DNA of 64,000 nt from Platynereis dumerilii. Its lineage: Eukaryota; Annelida; Polychaeta; Phyllodocida; Nereididae. This document shows positions 35,990 to 47,348 of this stretch, in pieces; the stretch's first letter is position 1; the number at the start of each line of letters is the position of its first letter. A program made the position numbers and the translations under genes. The DNA lies in the NCBI GenBank assembly GCA_026936325.1, contig JAPTHN010000003.1:100907538-100971537 (forward strand). Reading direction: 5' to 3'. The notes beneath the pieces were generated by a model. It had not been told where the DNA came from. It was given only the letters and a program-made list of their open reading frames with translations, and made no database searches.

Positions 35990-36640
35990 TGTGTGAAATA
36001 GCAGCCGATAAAAGCGACACTTTGCATGGGTTCTGCCAACTTTGAATATTCCCAAGGGGGACACAGTATGTAAGTCAGGTTGATCCAAAAAGGGCTCACA
36101 TCACCCGAGCATCAAACCATTCATCCGACCCAGTAGACTTGGTCATATTCAGATCAGACATCTTTGAAAGATCTTTCACTGCTTCTTTGAAAGATACTTC
36201 TTCACTCCATTTGATGTTTCTAGATTCGCCAACAATTGTTATCTCCAAATAGAAGAACAAAAGAAACATAGTTGTATTATTGAAGAAAACAATCGGCATT
36301 GTGAACATTCTGATTTTTAGATCCCATTAGTAAGGCAAAGGTATTAAAACGCAATGTACCTTAAGAAGTCGTTTCAATAGTCTTAAATGCGGAATTTCAG
36401 TGCTTCTGAAATTCATTAGCATTGTGAATCATGAGCATTCATCTTTTATTTATGGAGTAGGACACTTGTAAAACACATTAGGCTTCGCAACAGAATTTCC
36501 ACAATCAATTAGGCGCCTACTCAAAGAGCGAATTTTGCGTATCATTTAGATGCTTGATTCTAAAGTGGATTTTCCTCCTGCAGTTTTCAAGGACCCATTG
36601 CTGTGTAACAACAAATTTCAGATGTCTTAATTACCAACTA
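35990..36640 (+). repeat. Blocks Q and S, unit D
   Basis: S keeps CAATTAGGCGCCTACTCAAA (about 36,504). Q contains CCCAAGGGGGACACAGTATG. Confidence 0.75.
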
Positions 36641-36714
36641 CTTTTTCCATATGAGCCACAAAAATATTGACTGGTAGAGATTTCTTTGTTGGATATAAAA
36701 AAATCATAAGGAAA

Positions 36715-36890
36715 AATATTTGTTCGATCAGAGTAATCCAATCAGTCAGTCCTGCATCTTGCCACCTTGCCAAATATAACAGAGAGAAAATGGCATTCCC
36801 ATGAGATTTAGTGGTGTTGATGAGCTAGGCTAGCTCATTGCCATTCCTCAAAAAGGATAATCATTGTCTAAGGTTAATCCCTTTGCCAAG
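36715..36890 (+). repeat. Diverged block 3, unit D
   Basis: Ends with GATAATCATTGTCTAAGGTT, corresponding to GGTAATCATTGG in the better conserved copies. It lies just left of the LINE. Confidence 0.5.
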
Positions 36891-37059
36891 CACCCCATAG
36901 TCACACTGATATTCTGTATTGAATCTATTCCTAAGTCATTTAGGATGCTTTTGACAATGCATAGTACATATGCATCATTTTTTAACCTTTTGACAGGCAA
37001 TGATTTATGTGTCATGATATTGCTTTATTATATACCATCAATTTGTTACGCTTAACATT

Positions 37060-39243
37060 GACACCTTGAGTGACCACTACTTAATCTATACTGTCATAGA
37101 AAATTTTAAAACAACTAAAAGTAAACAGGTTCACAAGGAACTTAAATATCGATGTTATAAAAATTTTAATGAACTATCGTTTCTAAATGATCTAAGTCAT
37201 TCTGAAGTTTTCAATAATATTTCGAATTATAACGATGTGTCTTCTTCATGGACTGCTTGGCGGAATGAATTCTCGCGAATATGTGATCTGCACGCACCAA
37301 TTCGGACTTCAAGAATGAAAAATCGCTACAATCCATGGATTAATAGTGACATTTTAAAACTTATGTACCGAAGAGACTATATGCATAAACTCAGCATTTG
37401 TAATCCATCTAATGATGATGCTGCTAGTGAGTATAAATCTTTCAGAAATGAAGTCAATGTAGAAATAGAAAATTCAAAAAAGCTGTATTATGAAAAATTG
37501 TATTGTGAAGGAAAAACAAATAGTAACACATTATGGAAAGAGCTTAAGAAGCTCTCTGGTGGTGTGCCAAAAATGGACACAAAAACTAATTTAACAACCG
37601 ATGCTTTTAATGATTTTTACAGTACTCTTGGTCATAACGTTACTAAAGATTTACCTGACACAACTGAATTATTATGGAAAGGTCCTGAGAGTATTTATAA
37701 ATTTAAATTCAATAATGTTACTGAAGATACCGTTTGTAAACTGTTTAAAAGTATGGGAAGTCAAAGTTCACTGGATGTTCTAGAGTTTGACTGTAAGCTT
37801 ATAAAAATAGCTAGTAATGTTATAGCAAAGTCATTTATGTATATTATTAATGCCTCACTTTTATCTGGTATTGTCCCAAGGGATTGGAAAATTGGACGTG
37901 TAACACCTGTTTATAAAGGTTCGGGTAGTCATGATGACGCGGTTAATTATAGGCCAATATCTGTTTTGGGTCATATTGCCAAAATTGTAGAAAAAGAGGT
38001 TCAGTGTCAACTTATGTCATTTTTAATAAATCATCAATTTATATCATTAGATCAATTTGCGTATAGAAAATTCCATTCAACATCTAATTGTTTACACTCT
38101 ACTATTGACGATTGGTTACAAAATATTGATGACAAGTTATGTACAGGCGTCGCTTTTCTAGACATTGCTAAGTGCTTCGACACTATTAATCATGAATTGT
38201 TATTGAAGAAACTTAAAAAATATGGTTTATCAAATTTTGAATTATTATGGTTTAATTCCTATCTTAGTGGCAGAAGCCAATGTGTTAATTATAATAACAA
38301 ACTTTCAAAATTTAATGATATTTCTATTGGTGTACCACAGGGGTCTACTCTAGGACCCCTGTTATTTGTTTTATTTGTTAATGATTTACCTATGCATATT
38401 AACAATGGTCGATGTACAATGTATGCTGACGACACCATTATTCATACTAGTCATGATAATGTTGCTGATGTAAATAATGAATTAAATGATATCCTAGCTC
38501 ATGTTAGTCAGTGGTATAAAGCAAATAAGTTAGTTCTCAATGTAAATAAGTCTAATTCAATGTTAATTTCAAATTCTTATGACAGTGATGATTTTTTGAT
38601 AAACCTCAATGGTGCTACGATAGAAAATGTGAAATGTACAAAGTATCTTGGTGTTATGGTAGATGATCAGTTAAAGTTTGATATACATGTAAATGAATTA
38701 GTTAAAAGAATATCAGCAAAGTTGTCTTGGTTATGTAGACTTAGACGCATTGTTCCCAAATCTGTATTAATATTAACCTATAAGTCATATATTCAGCCTA
38801 TATTTGACTATGCTTGTACTGTATGGGGCTGTAGTAATGTTAATGTTAGTACCATCCGAAGATTACAAAATAGAGCTGCCAGGATAATCTGTTCCAATTT
38901 CGATATTATAAATGTTAGAGGTGAAGATCTGGTTAGACAACTTAAATGGCAAAATGTTTCCCACAGAATAAATTATTTTTTAGCTACACAAATGTACAAC
39001 TGTATTTATGGAAATGCACCAGACTATTTATGTAATTCAATTGTTATGGCATGTGAGACTAATAATTTTAATACCAGAAGTAACAATACTATGAATGTTC
39101 AGATTCCGTTTTGCCGAACCAACATTTTAAAGAAATCGTTTATTTATAGAGGTTCTAATGTATGGAACAGTATACCTAGTCACATTCAGGAATCATCGTC
39201 AATTGAAGTTTTTAAATCTAATGTCAGAAATGTTTTTAATTAA
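37060..39243 (+). CDS. LINE ORF2 remainder: reverse transcriptase (CR1/Jockey group)
   Basis: About 727 codons without a stop, lacking the N-terminal endonuclease except a final LSDHYLIYTV, the family's SDH motif. Numbering from 37,066, the RT domain starts near NYRPISVLGHIAKIVEK. It has the first catalytic Asp in FLDIAKCFD (D366), GVPQGSTLGPLL (residues 422-433) and YADD (453-456, catalytic D455 and D456). It ends in the thumb and C-terminal region KYLGVMVDD, then YACTVWG and RLQNRAAR, and no RNase H was seen. GVPQGS and the C-terminal pattern fit the Jockey/CR1/L2/Rex1 assemblage; the exact clade is open. The enzyme would copy LINE RNA at a nicked target. Without an endonuclease this copy should not be autonomous. 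Expression is unlikely because the 5' promoter end is missing. Confidence 0.95.
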   Translation, partial: DTLSDHYLIYTVIENFKTTKSKQVHKELKYRCYKNFNELSFLNDLSHSEVFNNISNYNDVSSSWTAWRNEFSRICDLHAPIRTSRMKNRYNPWINSDILKLMYRRDYMHKLSICNPSNDDAASEYKSFRNEVNVEIENSKKLYYEKLYCEGKTNSNTLWKELKKLSGGVPKMDTKTNLTTDAFNDFYSTLGHNVTKDLPDTTELLWKGPESIYKFKFNNVTEDTVCKLFKSMGSQSSLDVLEFDCKLIKIASNVIAKSFMYIINASLLSGIVPRDWKIGRVTPVYKGSGSHDDAVNYRPISVLGHIAKIVEKEVQCQLMSFLINHQFISLDQFAYRKFHSTSNCLHSTIDDWLQNIDDKLCTGVAFLDIAKCFDTINHELLLKKLKKYGLSNFELLWFNSYLSGRSQCVNYNNKLSKFNDISIGVPQGSTLGPLLFVLFVNDLPMHINNGRCTMYADDTIIHTSHDNVADVNNELNDILAHVSQWYKANKLVLNVNKSNSMLISNSYDSDDFLINLNGATIENVKCTKYLGVMVDDQLKFDIHVNELVKRISAKLSWLCRLRRIVPKSVLILTYKSYIQPIFDYACTVWGCSNVNVSTIRRLQNRAARIICSNFDIINVRGEDLVRQLKWQNVSHRINYFLATQMYNCIYGNAPDYLCNSIVMACETNNFNTRSNNTMNVQIPFCRTNILKKSFIYRGSNVWNSIPSHIQESSSIEVFKSNVRNVFN

Positions 39244-39371
39244 TGATTTTATATGTTACCTATTTATCTATTTACATATTCATTGATGGCTGGACCACAT
39301 GAAAAACTGTTTTATTTATCAGATTGTGTCATCCAGCTTGTAAATATATTTTTAAATAAATAAATAAAAAA
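37060..39371 (+). mobile_element. 5'-truncated LINE with intact RT frame
   Basis: About 2.3 kb inserted into unit D. AACATT stands on both sides (37,054-37,059 and 39,372-39,377). Unit C at about 25,630 reads TTTAACATTTGATC without the insert. The 5' end falls at the last residues of the endonuclease domain, typical of incomplete reverse transcription. The 3' UTR (39,244-39,350) ends in a (TAAA)n and A-rich tail at about 39,353-39,371. The unbroken frame and clean junctions mark it as the youngest large insertion here. Confidence 0.93.
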
Positions 39372-39399
39372 AACATTTGATCTTTAATTTGTAACATTA

Positions 39400-39645
39400 A
39401 CCTTCACAGACATTGTAAATCCCATGCAACATGCAGACTTTAACTTTTCAAGCATGAGGCATTTGCATGAGATGGAGCATTTCAACAGCACACATGAAGT
39501 CCTTTGATGAAAGTCCTTGATGTCAGCCAGAGGAAGGCCACTTCAGATCTCCACGGATCTCTCTACACTTGAGTGACACTTGACGCTGATTGCTGCAGCA
39601 CATGATTAATGGCCTGGCAATTCAGGAAGGCTGTGTTCGAATTAA
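39400..39645 (+). promoter_or_regulatory. CNE copy D
   Basis: Keeps ATTTGCAT, CCTTTGATGAAAG and ATGATTA, but the E-box reads CACTTG. The LINE lies about 30 bp upstream of the recognisable edge and separates it from diverged block 3. Confidence 0.55.
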
Positions 39646-39775
39646 GCACAAGTCATGTTATCAAATACAAGGTACATTGTCAACATGTATGCTCTAAGCA
39701 GGGAAATTGGACCTGCCGCTGTCATTCACTTCTGCAACACAAAATTTCAGAACGTAAAAGTACAGTACAATCCAA

Positions 39776-40560
39776 AATAAAGTAAGACAATTTTCTGTGA
39801 GAAGTCCTCTGTTTACCTATTTTGCCCTTCTTCCTCCTCTCCACCCCAAATCTCCTTACTACTTTTGACTCCTTACAACAACCTTAGCTCATATAAAAAA
39901 CTCTACTAAGACAGCTACCAATGCAATTGCAATTAGCAACAGGGCACAATATCAAAGAAATCAAACACCAAGGGGGTGGTGGAGTTTAAATTGGTGTTGT
40001 TTAAGTGTGATTTTAATGTAGTTCTAAAAGGTAGTTTCAAACAGGTAAAAGTAGGAAGTGATTTGGAGGTAGCCAAAAGCTGTGAAAGGGTAAAGTAGTG
40101 GCTTCCTTCCTGCTGGGGTTGTTGTACTTTATTTCGGGTTGTAGTGTATTTCTTTTCGAAGCCATCACCTGTTGTTGTCACTCTCTTTTGCAAGGTTTCT
40201 GTATTCCACAAAGTTAAAGGGCAACAGTTAATATGATTAAAGCCGTCACTCTGTGGTACGTGTAAGAGACACAATTCAATGGGTAACAAGAACCCTGAAT
40301 CATGTACGAAATATTTAGAAAATTCAAAGCATTATGCCAGAATTGGAAATAAATGCCACGTATCGAGATGTGAGAATGTTACAAGTTGCTTGTCTCTGTC
40401 TGTAAGTACTTTAGTAATTATTCTGTCTGTCTGATAGGTATTACTTCCAGGCTGCCCCTTCCAAAACAAGTGCACACCAAGCTCAAGATCCAAAGACCTC
40501 AAGTTACATTTATATTAATTATCATACAAAATTTAAGAATAATAAAAAAAAGAATTAACC
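39776..40560. other. Unique DNA between unit D and the middle array
   Basis: No block homology found. It holds a 118-codon minus frame (39,933-40,289) that is Thr/Leu/Ser-rich, resembles no family I know and has no second copy here. It is within chance length and is not called a gene. Confidence 0.45.
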
Positions 40561-40564
40561 AAAT

Positions 40565-40750
40565 TCATCCAACAGGGCTTTCATTTCTTTGCATTGTCTT
40601 CAACAACATGCAATGCTTGTTTGTAAAATGATCCTGCTGACGAAAATTGCTTATGTTGCATTCAAGCAAAAGTACATTGCATGCTTCAATACACATTAAT
40701 ATCTTCAAAGAGATCAACGGCTTCAACTTTTGGAAATGAAAGTAAGCTAA
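40565..40750 (+). repeat. Block K, first copy
   Basis: Shares TGTAAAATGATCCTGC and ATTCAAGCAAAAGTACATTG with 43,815-43,965, about 3.25 kb to the right. Confidence 0.6.
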
Positions 40751-40952
40751 GATACCGGTTGTAAATGAAACTCCCACTCAAGTTCTGCAATACTTATAAA
40801 TACAACCTGAGGCAGATTTTCTTTGTTGATGTCTTTGAAATGCTTTGACTTCAAACTCAGACTGAAGTATGTAACTTATCAAAACAACTACAATAAATTA
40901 TACTTTTCAAAACATGTCCATAATAATTTACCCTCTTGGTAAAGACTAAAAC

Positions 40953-41260
40953 ATGCCTAAACTTAAACAAGTTTATTTTTCCACCCCTCTTAGATTTTCC
41001 AATACCTATAACCCTTGCATCATATGTGCATCATGTCTAACATCAATCCTTGCAAAGAGAACCATCAATATATTCCAAGTATACATATCTGCTTCCTTCT
41101 GTGAATATTTCCCAACCAAAATAGGACCAAAATAGAGCTTGTCATCTCTGTCAGCCTCCACTGTTTGTCTGGGGGCTTCAATGTCAAACATCAGGCTCAC
41201 CAAACATTGGTTCCTGACAGCTATTGGAACAGCTCCAGACTCTGTAGTTTACGCATATAT
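40953..41260 (-). pseudogene. Y' block with open minus frame
   Basis: The minus frame has the starting codons of a 65-residue stretch at 41,006-41,203 and stays open upstream to about 41,260. It reads ESGAVPIAVRNQCLVSLMF, DIEAPRQTVEADRDDKLYF and GPILVGKYSQKEADMY. Y1 of units A-C aligns with it (KLMSA...RQTLDLPSEG.ITFP) despite strong DNA divergence. The three copies at 46-50 kb read RNRCLVSLMFGNEAPGQTVE in the same frame with one stop. This is the best hint of an ancestral coding exon, but it is short, no splice pattern was proven and the family is unknown. Confidence 0.35.
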
Positions 41261-41264
41261 CTTC

Positions 41265-41910
41265 ATATCTTGAATTTGCGATGGATATACAAGATACGTA
41301 ATTAAACTTTTTGTTAGGATGATGCACAAGTCACATTGCAAAGAGGGTTGATAGTTTCATTTGATTATGGAAAGCATCTGCAGCAGAAATAGTACATAAA
41401 TCTTTTTCTGCGTGTTTGCTTGTTTGCGTGATTTCACCTTTACAGTGCCTTTCGTAAGTTGCATACATTATCAAAAATAACGTGCAAGCACTTTAAGCAG
41501 CGCAGAATGTCAACATAATATAGGCTTACCAAAGCAGGGGGCAGCTGCCCTCCTTAAAATATTGCAGTAGACCCAGTGGATTCAGACTGTCTCGGTTGAA
41601 TGCACAAGGAGGCCACATGGCCAAGTGTACTGTAAAAATGTATGCAAATTTAGCTGACCTTTGACCCCGTGATAAGAAGCCAATTTGTTTTCTTTATTAA
41701 TTTGTATTGTAACAGCGGGACACCAAAAGTTTATCGTCGTGATTTAAAAATCAGGTGAGGCTGCATGTGAAGTTTGAATGAGATTGGTAAGCAGGAGCAC
41801 GCATGGTTATGGTCATAAGTTTTGGCAAAATGTCTTCAGTAAGAGCTAGCGCTTCGCGCTGCTAATAAAAATCTATAACACAATATCCCTTACTAATCAA
41901 GTATCAGTGA
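41265..41910. other. Inter-block DNA, no gene seen
   Basis: AT-rich. Contains a small GC-rich stretch, GAGCTAGCGCTTCGCGCTGC, at about 41,844. Confidence 0.4.
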
Positions 41911-41914
41911 GGTT

Positions 41915-42040
41915 TACCTCATGCATGATTATCGTGAAGTAAAGAGGCAATTACATGCGTGCAAGCATATTGATCTAATCTCTTGTTAGCTTGTACTGTC
42001 AACAAGTTGGTGTCATCAATCTTTACTGTTATGACTTTGT
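41915..42040 (+). repeat. Block 2, middle-array copy
   Basis: Contains TTTACCTCATGCATGATTAT and CATATTGATCTAATCTCTTG. Further copies lie at 46,855, 48,578, 50,318, 53,380 and 60,508. The forkhead-type GCAAACA word of the other copies is altered here (GCAAGCA). Confidence 0.65.
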
Positions 42041-42284
42041 TCTTAGTGTGCTATTCTTGGAGACATGCTGAAGCAATTTTCTGATTTTATTATTCTCCTC
42101 AAAATATGAAATAATGCCAATGGGATATGTGGCAAACACACCCTGAGAGATATAAAACACTCACTGACAGAAAGGAGGATGAGTCTGACAAAGATGAAAG
42201 GTAAAACATTTTGTTATGCATATCAAGTATTTGGGTAAAAGACATTAAATTATCACATAGAGTAAAGCAACATAATAATTAACT

Positions 42285-42570
42285 AGAACTTGCTTTAGAG
42301 GAATGCACAATCCACAACAATTGAACTACCTTCCCGAGCCATAGAAACGGATTGGTATCCTCCACTCAGATATTCCATCAGTCACAGAAGAGGCGTTAAG
42401 CAACCTTGCAGCTATGCCAAATAACTGAGATAAAATGGCTTCTTGTGGGAGATTGTGTGGGTGATGGGCAAAGCTGGCTGTCAACTACCATGGAGCTCAT
42501 TGTCATCTCCTTGCCAAGGGTAATCATTGGTTCTTGTTAATCACTTTAAAGGAGATCTTTGTGGCATGTG
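42285..42570 (+). promoter_or_regulatory. Block 3, middle-array copy
   Basis: Core words are CTGTCAACTACCATGGAGCT, CATTGTCATCTCCTTGCCAA and GGGTAATCATTGG, then GTTAATCAC. The stretch from CTGTCAACT to GTAATCATTGG is identical to the copy at about 61,040, almost 19 kb away, while flanks differ. A short frame crosses it, but third positions are as conserved as the others, so DNA-level constraint or recent conversion is likelier than coding. Confidence 0.5.
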
Positions 42571-42849
42571 AGCCTCTGCTTCAGTGGTGGCTCAGTGATG
42601 TTGTCACATCTTGTCCTCACTAGAATAAAATAGGCCTACCTTATAAAGTTGTGTCTCTGCACAAAAGTAGGTTTTTCACTACAAAATCTATCTTGTAAGG
42701 TATATATTTACAAACCTGTGCATATTAGCACTCGTGCAAACAAAATCATAATATTATGATGCTGTTATTTATCTGTCATGATTCAGCAATCATATTGGTT
42801 TAAGTTTTTGCAGCACTTAAAACCTACGTAAACATTGCCCCTTCTGTGT

Positions 42850-43080
42850 GACATGGCGCTGTTGAATTTCCAGGTATGAGGCATTTGCATGAGATGGAGC
42901 ATTTTCCAGTGTGGGCATGGAGTGTTTTGATAAAAGTCCTTGATGGCGGCCAGAGGAAGACCACTTCAGACTTCCACGGATATCTCTACACCTGAGTGAC
43001 ACTTGACGCTGCTTGCTGCAGCACATGATTAGTGACCTGGCATTTCAGGAAGGTTGTGTTTGCATCAAACACAAAGCATG
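42850..43080 (+). promoter_or_regulatory. CNE copy M
   Basis: Keeps ATTTGCAT, CACCTGAG and ATGATTA, but the TCF-type word is altered to TTTTGATAAAAG. It follows block 3 by about 290 bp, as in R2 and R4. Confidence 0.55.
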
Positions 43081-43166
43081 TTGTTGCCTTGTTGAAAAAT
43101 TGGACCCACAGCTGTCACTCCTTTCTGCAAGGTTTTAGTGCAATACAGAATTACAGAAATCAAAAG

Positions 43167-43522
43167 CAGGGGCGTAGATCCTGGGGGGGGGGGGGGGGGG
43201 GATGGGGGGATGCATCCCCCCCTAGGATGAACCTGGGGGGGATGATCATATGATTATCCCTCCTAGAATTTCAAATTATTACTACTTGGTGTTGACAATT
43301 ATCTGTCATATTTAGCAATTTTCCATGATGCCAGTTGCATGTTGTGTGGAAAAAAAAGTCTCAAAACTAACCTTCAATAATCTGTAATATATTGGCTTTT
43401 TGGCCCTAGAGTGGCCCTCGAAATCTACCGCTGCGCGACTTTTGACCCGTTGGGCCACGTACGAAGTTTGCGATCCCCGAAATCATCGCCCCCCCTACAA
43501 AAATGAAAAATATACGCCCCTG
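43167..43522. mobile_element. Small hAT-like MITE with G-run
   Basis: A 356 bp element starting CAGGGGCGTAGATCC and ending with the reverse of CAGGGGCGTATATTT. Flanks ATCAAAAG (43,159-43,166) and AGCAAAAG (43,523-43,530) form an 8 bp target duplication with one mismatch. The CAGGGG ends and 8 bp size fit hAT. A long G-run lies at about 43,183-43,201. Unit A at about 6440-6455 is the approximate empty site. Confidence 0.85.
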
Positions 43523-43530
43523 AGCAAAAG

Positions 43531-45595
43531 TATGTCTCGTTTGAACCATCTATGATGAGACTTGGAAGAGACAGCCACTCTGTAATCAAGATGTCAAAAT
43601 ATTGACTGAGACGTCAATATCATTACAAATGCAGAATATAAGTGATGTGTCTACATGTCTTTACCAGATAAACTGCAGTGCCAGACTGTCGTTGGCAATA
43701 TGAGTACACAAGAATACCCAAAGACATGAAGTAGCTTTTTTATCACTCTCTGGTCTGCCCATCGAAGGGAGGATTCATAAAAAAAAAAATTAATTTACCA
43801 GACTGATCATTTCTTCGCATGTCATTCAGCAACATGTTTGTAAAGTGATCCTGCGAACTCAGCATCATGAAAAGAGCGCATTCTGTATTCAAGCAAAAGT
43901 TCATTGCATGTTTCAATTAATGTCTTCAAAGAAGAAAAAGTTTTGAATTTTGGATGTGACATGGTGGTGCAATAAGCAGATATGCAGGTTGTTAAAAAGA
44001 CAACAAATCTTCTACTTCAGTTTGGGTGTTTCTTTGTCCTTATTTGTCCTTGGATGTAATTCATTGTCATTATTATTGAAAATATACAATAAATTTACTT
44101 CTATTTTAACAAGTATGAGTTGTTTGAACCAATCACTACGTAGTTTCTAAGCAAATTCTAATTGCCCTGTCAGCATACCTCGGCGGTCCAACGTCGGCCC
44201 AGTGTCAGTCTGATGTCAGTAGCATCAGAATCCTGATTCAATTAAACTCTTCCATACATTGAGACTTGACTATCACACTTCTAAAATCTAGTTACCTTGA
44301 GCTGAAATAATACTCTGTATAAGAGCAGGAGATTGTTTTGTCAATGTCCCCAATATTGAGTCAGTAGCATCACACCAGATTTGTTTCCTAATAAAAAAGA
44401 AAGGGACACACATTTGGTGAGAAAACCTTGTGTCTGATGTTGCCTGAGAACCCTAGAAAATGACTGCACTATCTGTAGCTCTGCATCTTTTATGTAAACC
44501 ACAATATTTGAGTATTGCTGTTGGCATTTCAGTTGTCCTATCTTAATTTGTCATTAGCAAACGCCTTTCTACTCTATTTTGACTGCATATTTCTGGGCCA
44601 GAATCACTGTGAACATGTTTCTGTTGTTCATAAGTACATTTCATGCACATTTTCCCAGACTGCTAGTTTTGCACTGATCCCAGAAAATATTTTTACCTTA
44701 ATTATCATTAGCATCACGCTGTCATTAGCATCATGTCAAAAATGACTTATTGCCTTTCACTCACTAAAATTTTGTTGCAGGTCACTGCAGTTGAAATTGG
44801 TTGAATATGCATTATCAATAAATGTTTCAACAGAATATTACATGACATTTCTGCATTTTCCTTGAATCTGACATGCTTAGTATGAAGTTTGATGCTCCTA
44901 TGAAGTTACTAATCAAATATGGGGGGCCAATGACATTTTATCATTGTCTAGCATCTGAAATATGGTTCAGCAGTGACAATGGGCACTTGAGGGAATAGTG
45001 GAGATCATCTTCGTTATTCAGAATCCAAACTATTGGTGAAAATAGTATTTTTGTTTCTGTTCGTAAATTTCTGGTTCAAGAAAATGTTCTATCTCAATAA
45101 CCATCAGTCATAGAGACCTGAAATATAGTTTAATGTGTGCAGAATAGCCACTTTCCCATACGTTGGTAATACATTCTTCAGCTCTAAGTGGTGCGGATTT
45201 CAAGTTATAGGCGTGATGCTAGTGACACACATATTTGGTATTTTAATTGACAAAAATGCAGTATCTCAAAAATAACTTGGCTAGAGACCTGAAACTTGGC
45301 CCAAAACGTGCATACCACTTTCCTAACCATTGGTAATTGATTATTTAGCCCTAAGTGCTCAGGATTGTTTAGTTACAAGTGTGATTTTTAAGAGAGTCAA
45401 AAAACATTACAGCTGTATTTATCATATCAGTACAGATCACCAGAGCATTGGGACCCTTGGACATGAAAGTGCAGTGATAGCTGACAGTTTGACCCACCCA
45501 ATGCCAACTTAAATAGGCATTTCTGGACCGAAAAATTTTCAAATTTTTTTCAGCTGAAATTTCAAGGTTTTCAAATTTTGACCCAAAACCGCTTG
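43531..45595. other. Middle spacer with block K second copy
   Basis: K recurs at about 43,815-43,965. A diverged tandem repeat of period about 171 bp covers about 45,080-45,410 (AGAGACCTGAAA at 45,112 and 45,283). No gene seen; the longest frame is 76 codons. Confidence 0.5.
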
Positions 45596-45800
45596 TGATA
45601 ACAGAAACACATTTTCCGGGCTCTGACTGCAATGAATGGTCCCTTAAGGGCACTCTATATTGGGTTGTCTCTGGTGGGAACAGGGTTGATCCACATCAAT
45701 CCCGCAAATCAATCTAACCCAGAAGGACAAGTGATTGAGTCTGTTATTGATTGCGAAGATATCTCCAGGACATATAAGTGTTGTGGTGTCTTTATGTCCT
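45596..45800 (+). repeat. X1- and Q-like head of the 1.72 kb repeat
   Basis: Carries GATAACAGAAACACATTTTC, the palindrome-like GTCCCTTAAGGGCA (45,639-45,652) and Q-like GTTGATCCACATCAATCCCG. It shows that the small repeats are built from the same blocks as the long units. Confidence 0.6.
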
Positions 45801-47348
45801 ATCTTGCATATACCAGAAAAGAGATTTCATGACTAGTACTATGTCAAAGAACACTGTGTGGCAAGGAAGACATACAAAAAAAGTATATAGTCTTCAAGAT
45901 ATCCATTGCAATGCCACATTGACTGATGTTTCTTCTGAAAATGCAAAACATTGGACACAAGCAATTAATTTTCCTTTCCAAATGACACCTGATGGTTGCC
46001 CTCACCCTTAATGGTTGACCTTGCCCCAAACTGCTGACCTTGCCATTGATGACTGACCTTGCCCTGCAGCTCCGTGCCATTGCCATAGACACTGCATGGT
46101 TCCTATCCAATACTATCTTGTAGCTGAGTGGTACAAGTTGCATTATTGACAAGAAAATAAGAACAACATCTTGGTGCATGACTCATCTGACCGAACATAC
46201 AATTATCTACACGGATGGGGGACAAATGGGTTATTATTTTCAAATTGGCTGCTTTTCCGCACATTACCAAGTTACAAAGTTATATTTGCTTTTACGTTGC
46301 AAGAAAATACTCCTCAAAAACTGTTGGAAAAAAGTTGTACCTTGCGTTACATTTTTATGATCCCTGACATCAATCATTGCAGAGATAGTTACCAAGCTAT
46401 TTCCTAGTACTTATACATATCTGCTCCGTTCTCTGAATATTTCCAAGGCTAAAGAGGATCAAAATAGAGAATGTAATCTGTGCTAACCTCCACTGTTTGC
46501 CCAGGGGCTTCATTGCCAAACATCAGGCTCACCAAACATCGGTTCCTGACAACTATTGAGACAGCTTCTAACTCCATAGCTTGAACATATATTCTTTCTG
46601 TAAGTCTCCATAAATATGCAAATAGCAGAAGTTAAACATACAGGTTTGTGTCATTAGGAATCATAAGTCAAGTTGAACATGGCATTTACTGTCTCATTTC
46701 ATTTTCATAAGCATGGCCTGGAGCGAAAGTAGCAGTCTTAATCTCAACCGAATGTCCATCTTATTGCGTGATTTCTTCTTTAGAGTGCATAGTGTAAATT
46801 ATACAAATTATGAAAAATCTATAAAACAATTTCCCCACTAATCAAAGATCAGTAAGATTTACCTCATGCATAAGCATTGTAGAGGACAGTGGCGATTACA
46901 TGCATGCAAACATATTGATCTAATCTGTCGCTGGCTTGTGCGGTCAACAAGTTGGTGACATGAACCTTTTCTGGCATGACTTAGTTTTTAGCGTGCTATT
47001 CCTGAAGACATACTGAAAATATATTCTGATCTTGTCAGTCTCATCAAAATGTATCATAATGTCTAATGCTTATTTAATAAAATTAGCCGGAAATATACAA
47101 AATCAAGCATTGGCAGAATGCAGGTAGATGAGGCTTACAAAGTTAAAAGGTAAAAAATGTTTTCAAGTATTTCATGTATCCATGGAAAACACTTATTTTA
47201 CACACAAGAACTTGCCTTAGAGGAATGCACAATCCACAACAACTGAACTACCTTCCTGACACATAGAAACTAATTGGTGTTCTTCACTCAGATATTCCAT
47301 CAGTCACCGAAGAGGCGTTAAGCAACCTTGCAGCTATGTCAGATAACT
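45643..47348 (+). repeat. 1.72 kb tandem repeat, copy 1
   Basis: Order: Q-like head, 19 bp array, Y' remnant, block 2, truncated block 3. The first 200 bp differ from copies 2 and 3 at about a dozen sites (for example GGGAACAGGG against GGGAAAAGGG). The last 1 kb is nearly identical to copy 2. Confidence 0.9.
45997..46063 (+). repeat. 19 bp-periodic TGACCTTG array, copy 1
   Basis: TGCCCTCACC, then three TGACCTTGCC words, start at 45,997, 46,016, 46,035 and 46,054, each 19 bp apart. Three perfect words make this the cleanest array in the window. Confidence 0.7.

Larger units (their letters stand above)
30731..39775 (+). repeat. Paralogous unit D
   Basis: Block order is L, X1-P, N, Q-S, diverged block 3, CNE, enlarged by a 2.0 kb hAT-like element and a 2.3 kb LINE. 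Without them it is about 4.7 kb; the right half seen in A and C (Y1 to Z) is absent. Confidence 0.75.

Noticed and set aside
39933-40289. 118-codon minus-strand open frame in unique DNA
   Set aside because: Length is within chance for this much AT-rich sequence, composition is low-complexity Thr/Ser/Leu, there is no paralogue and no recognisable motif.
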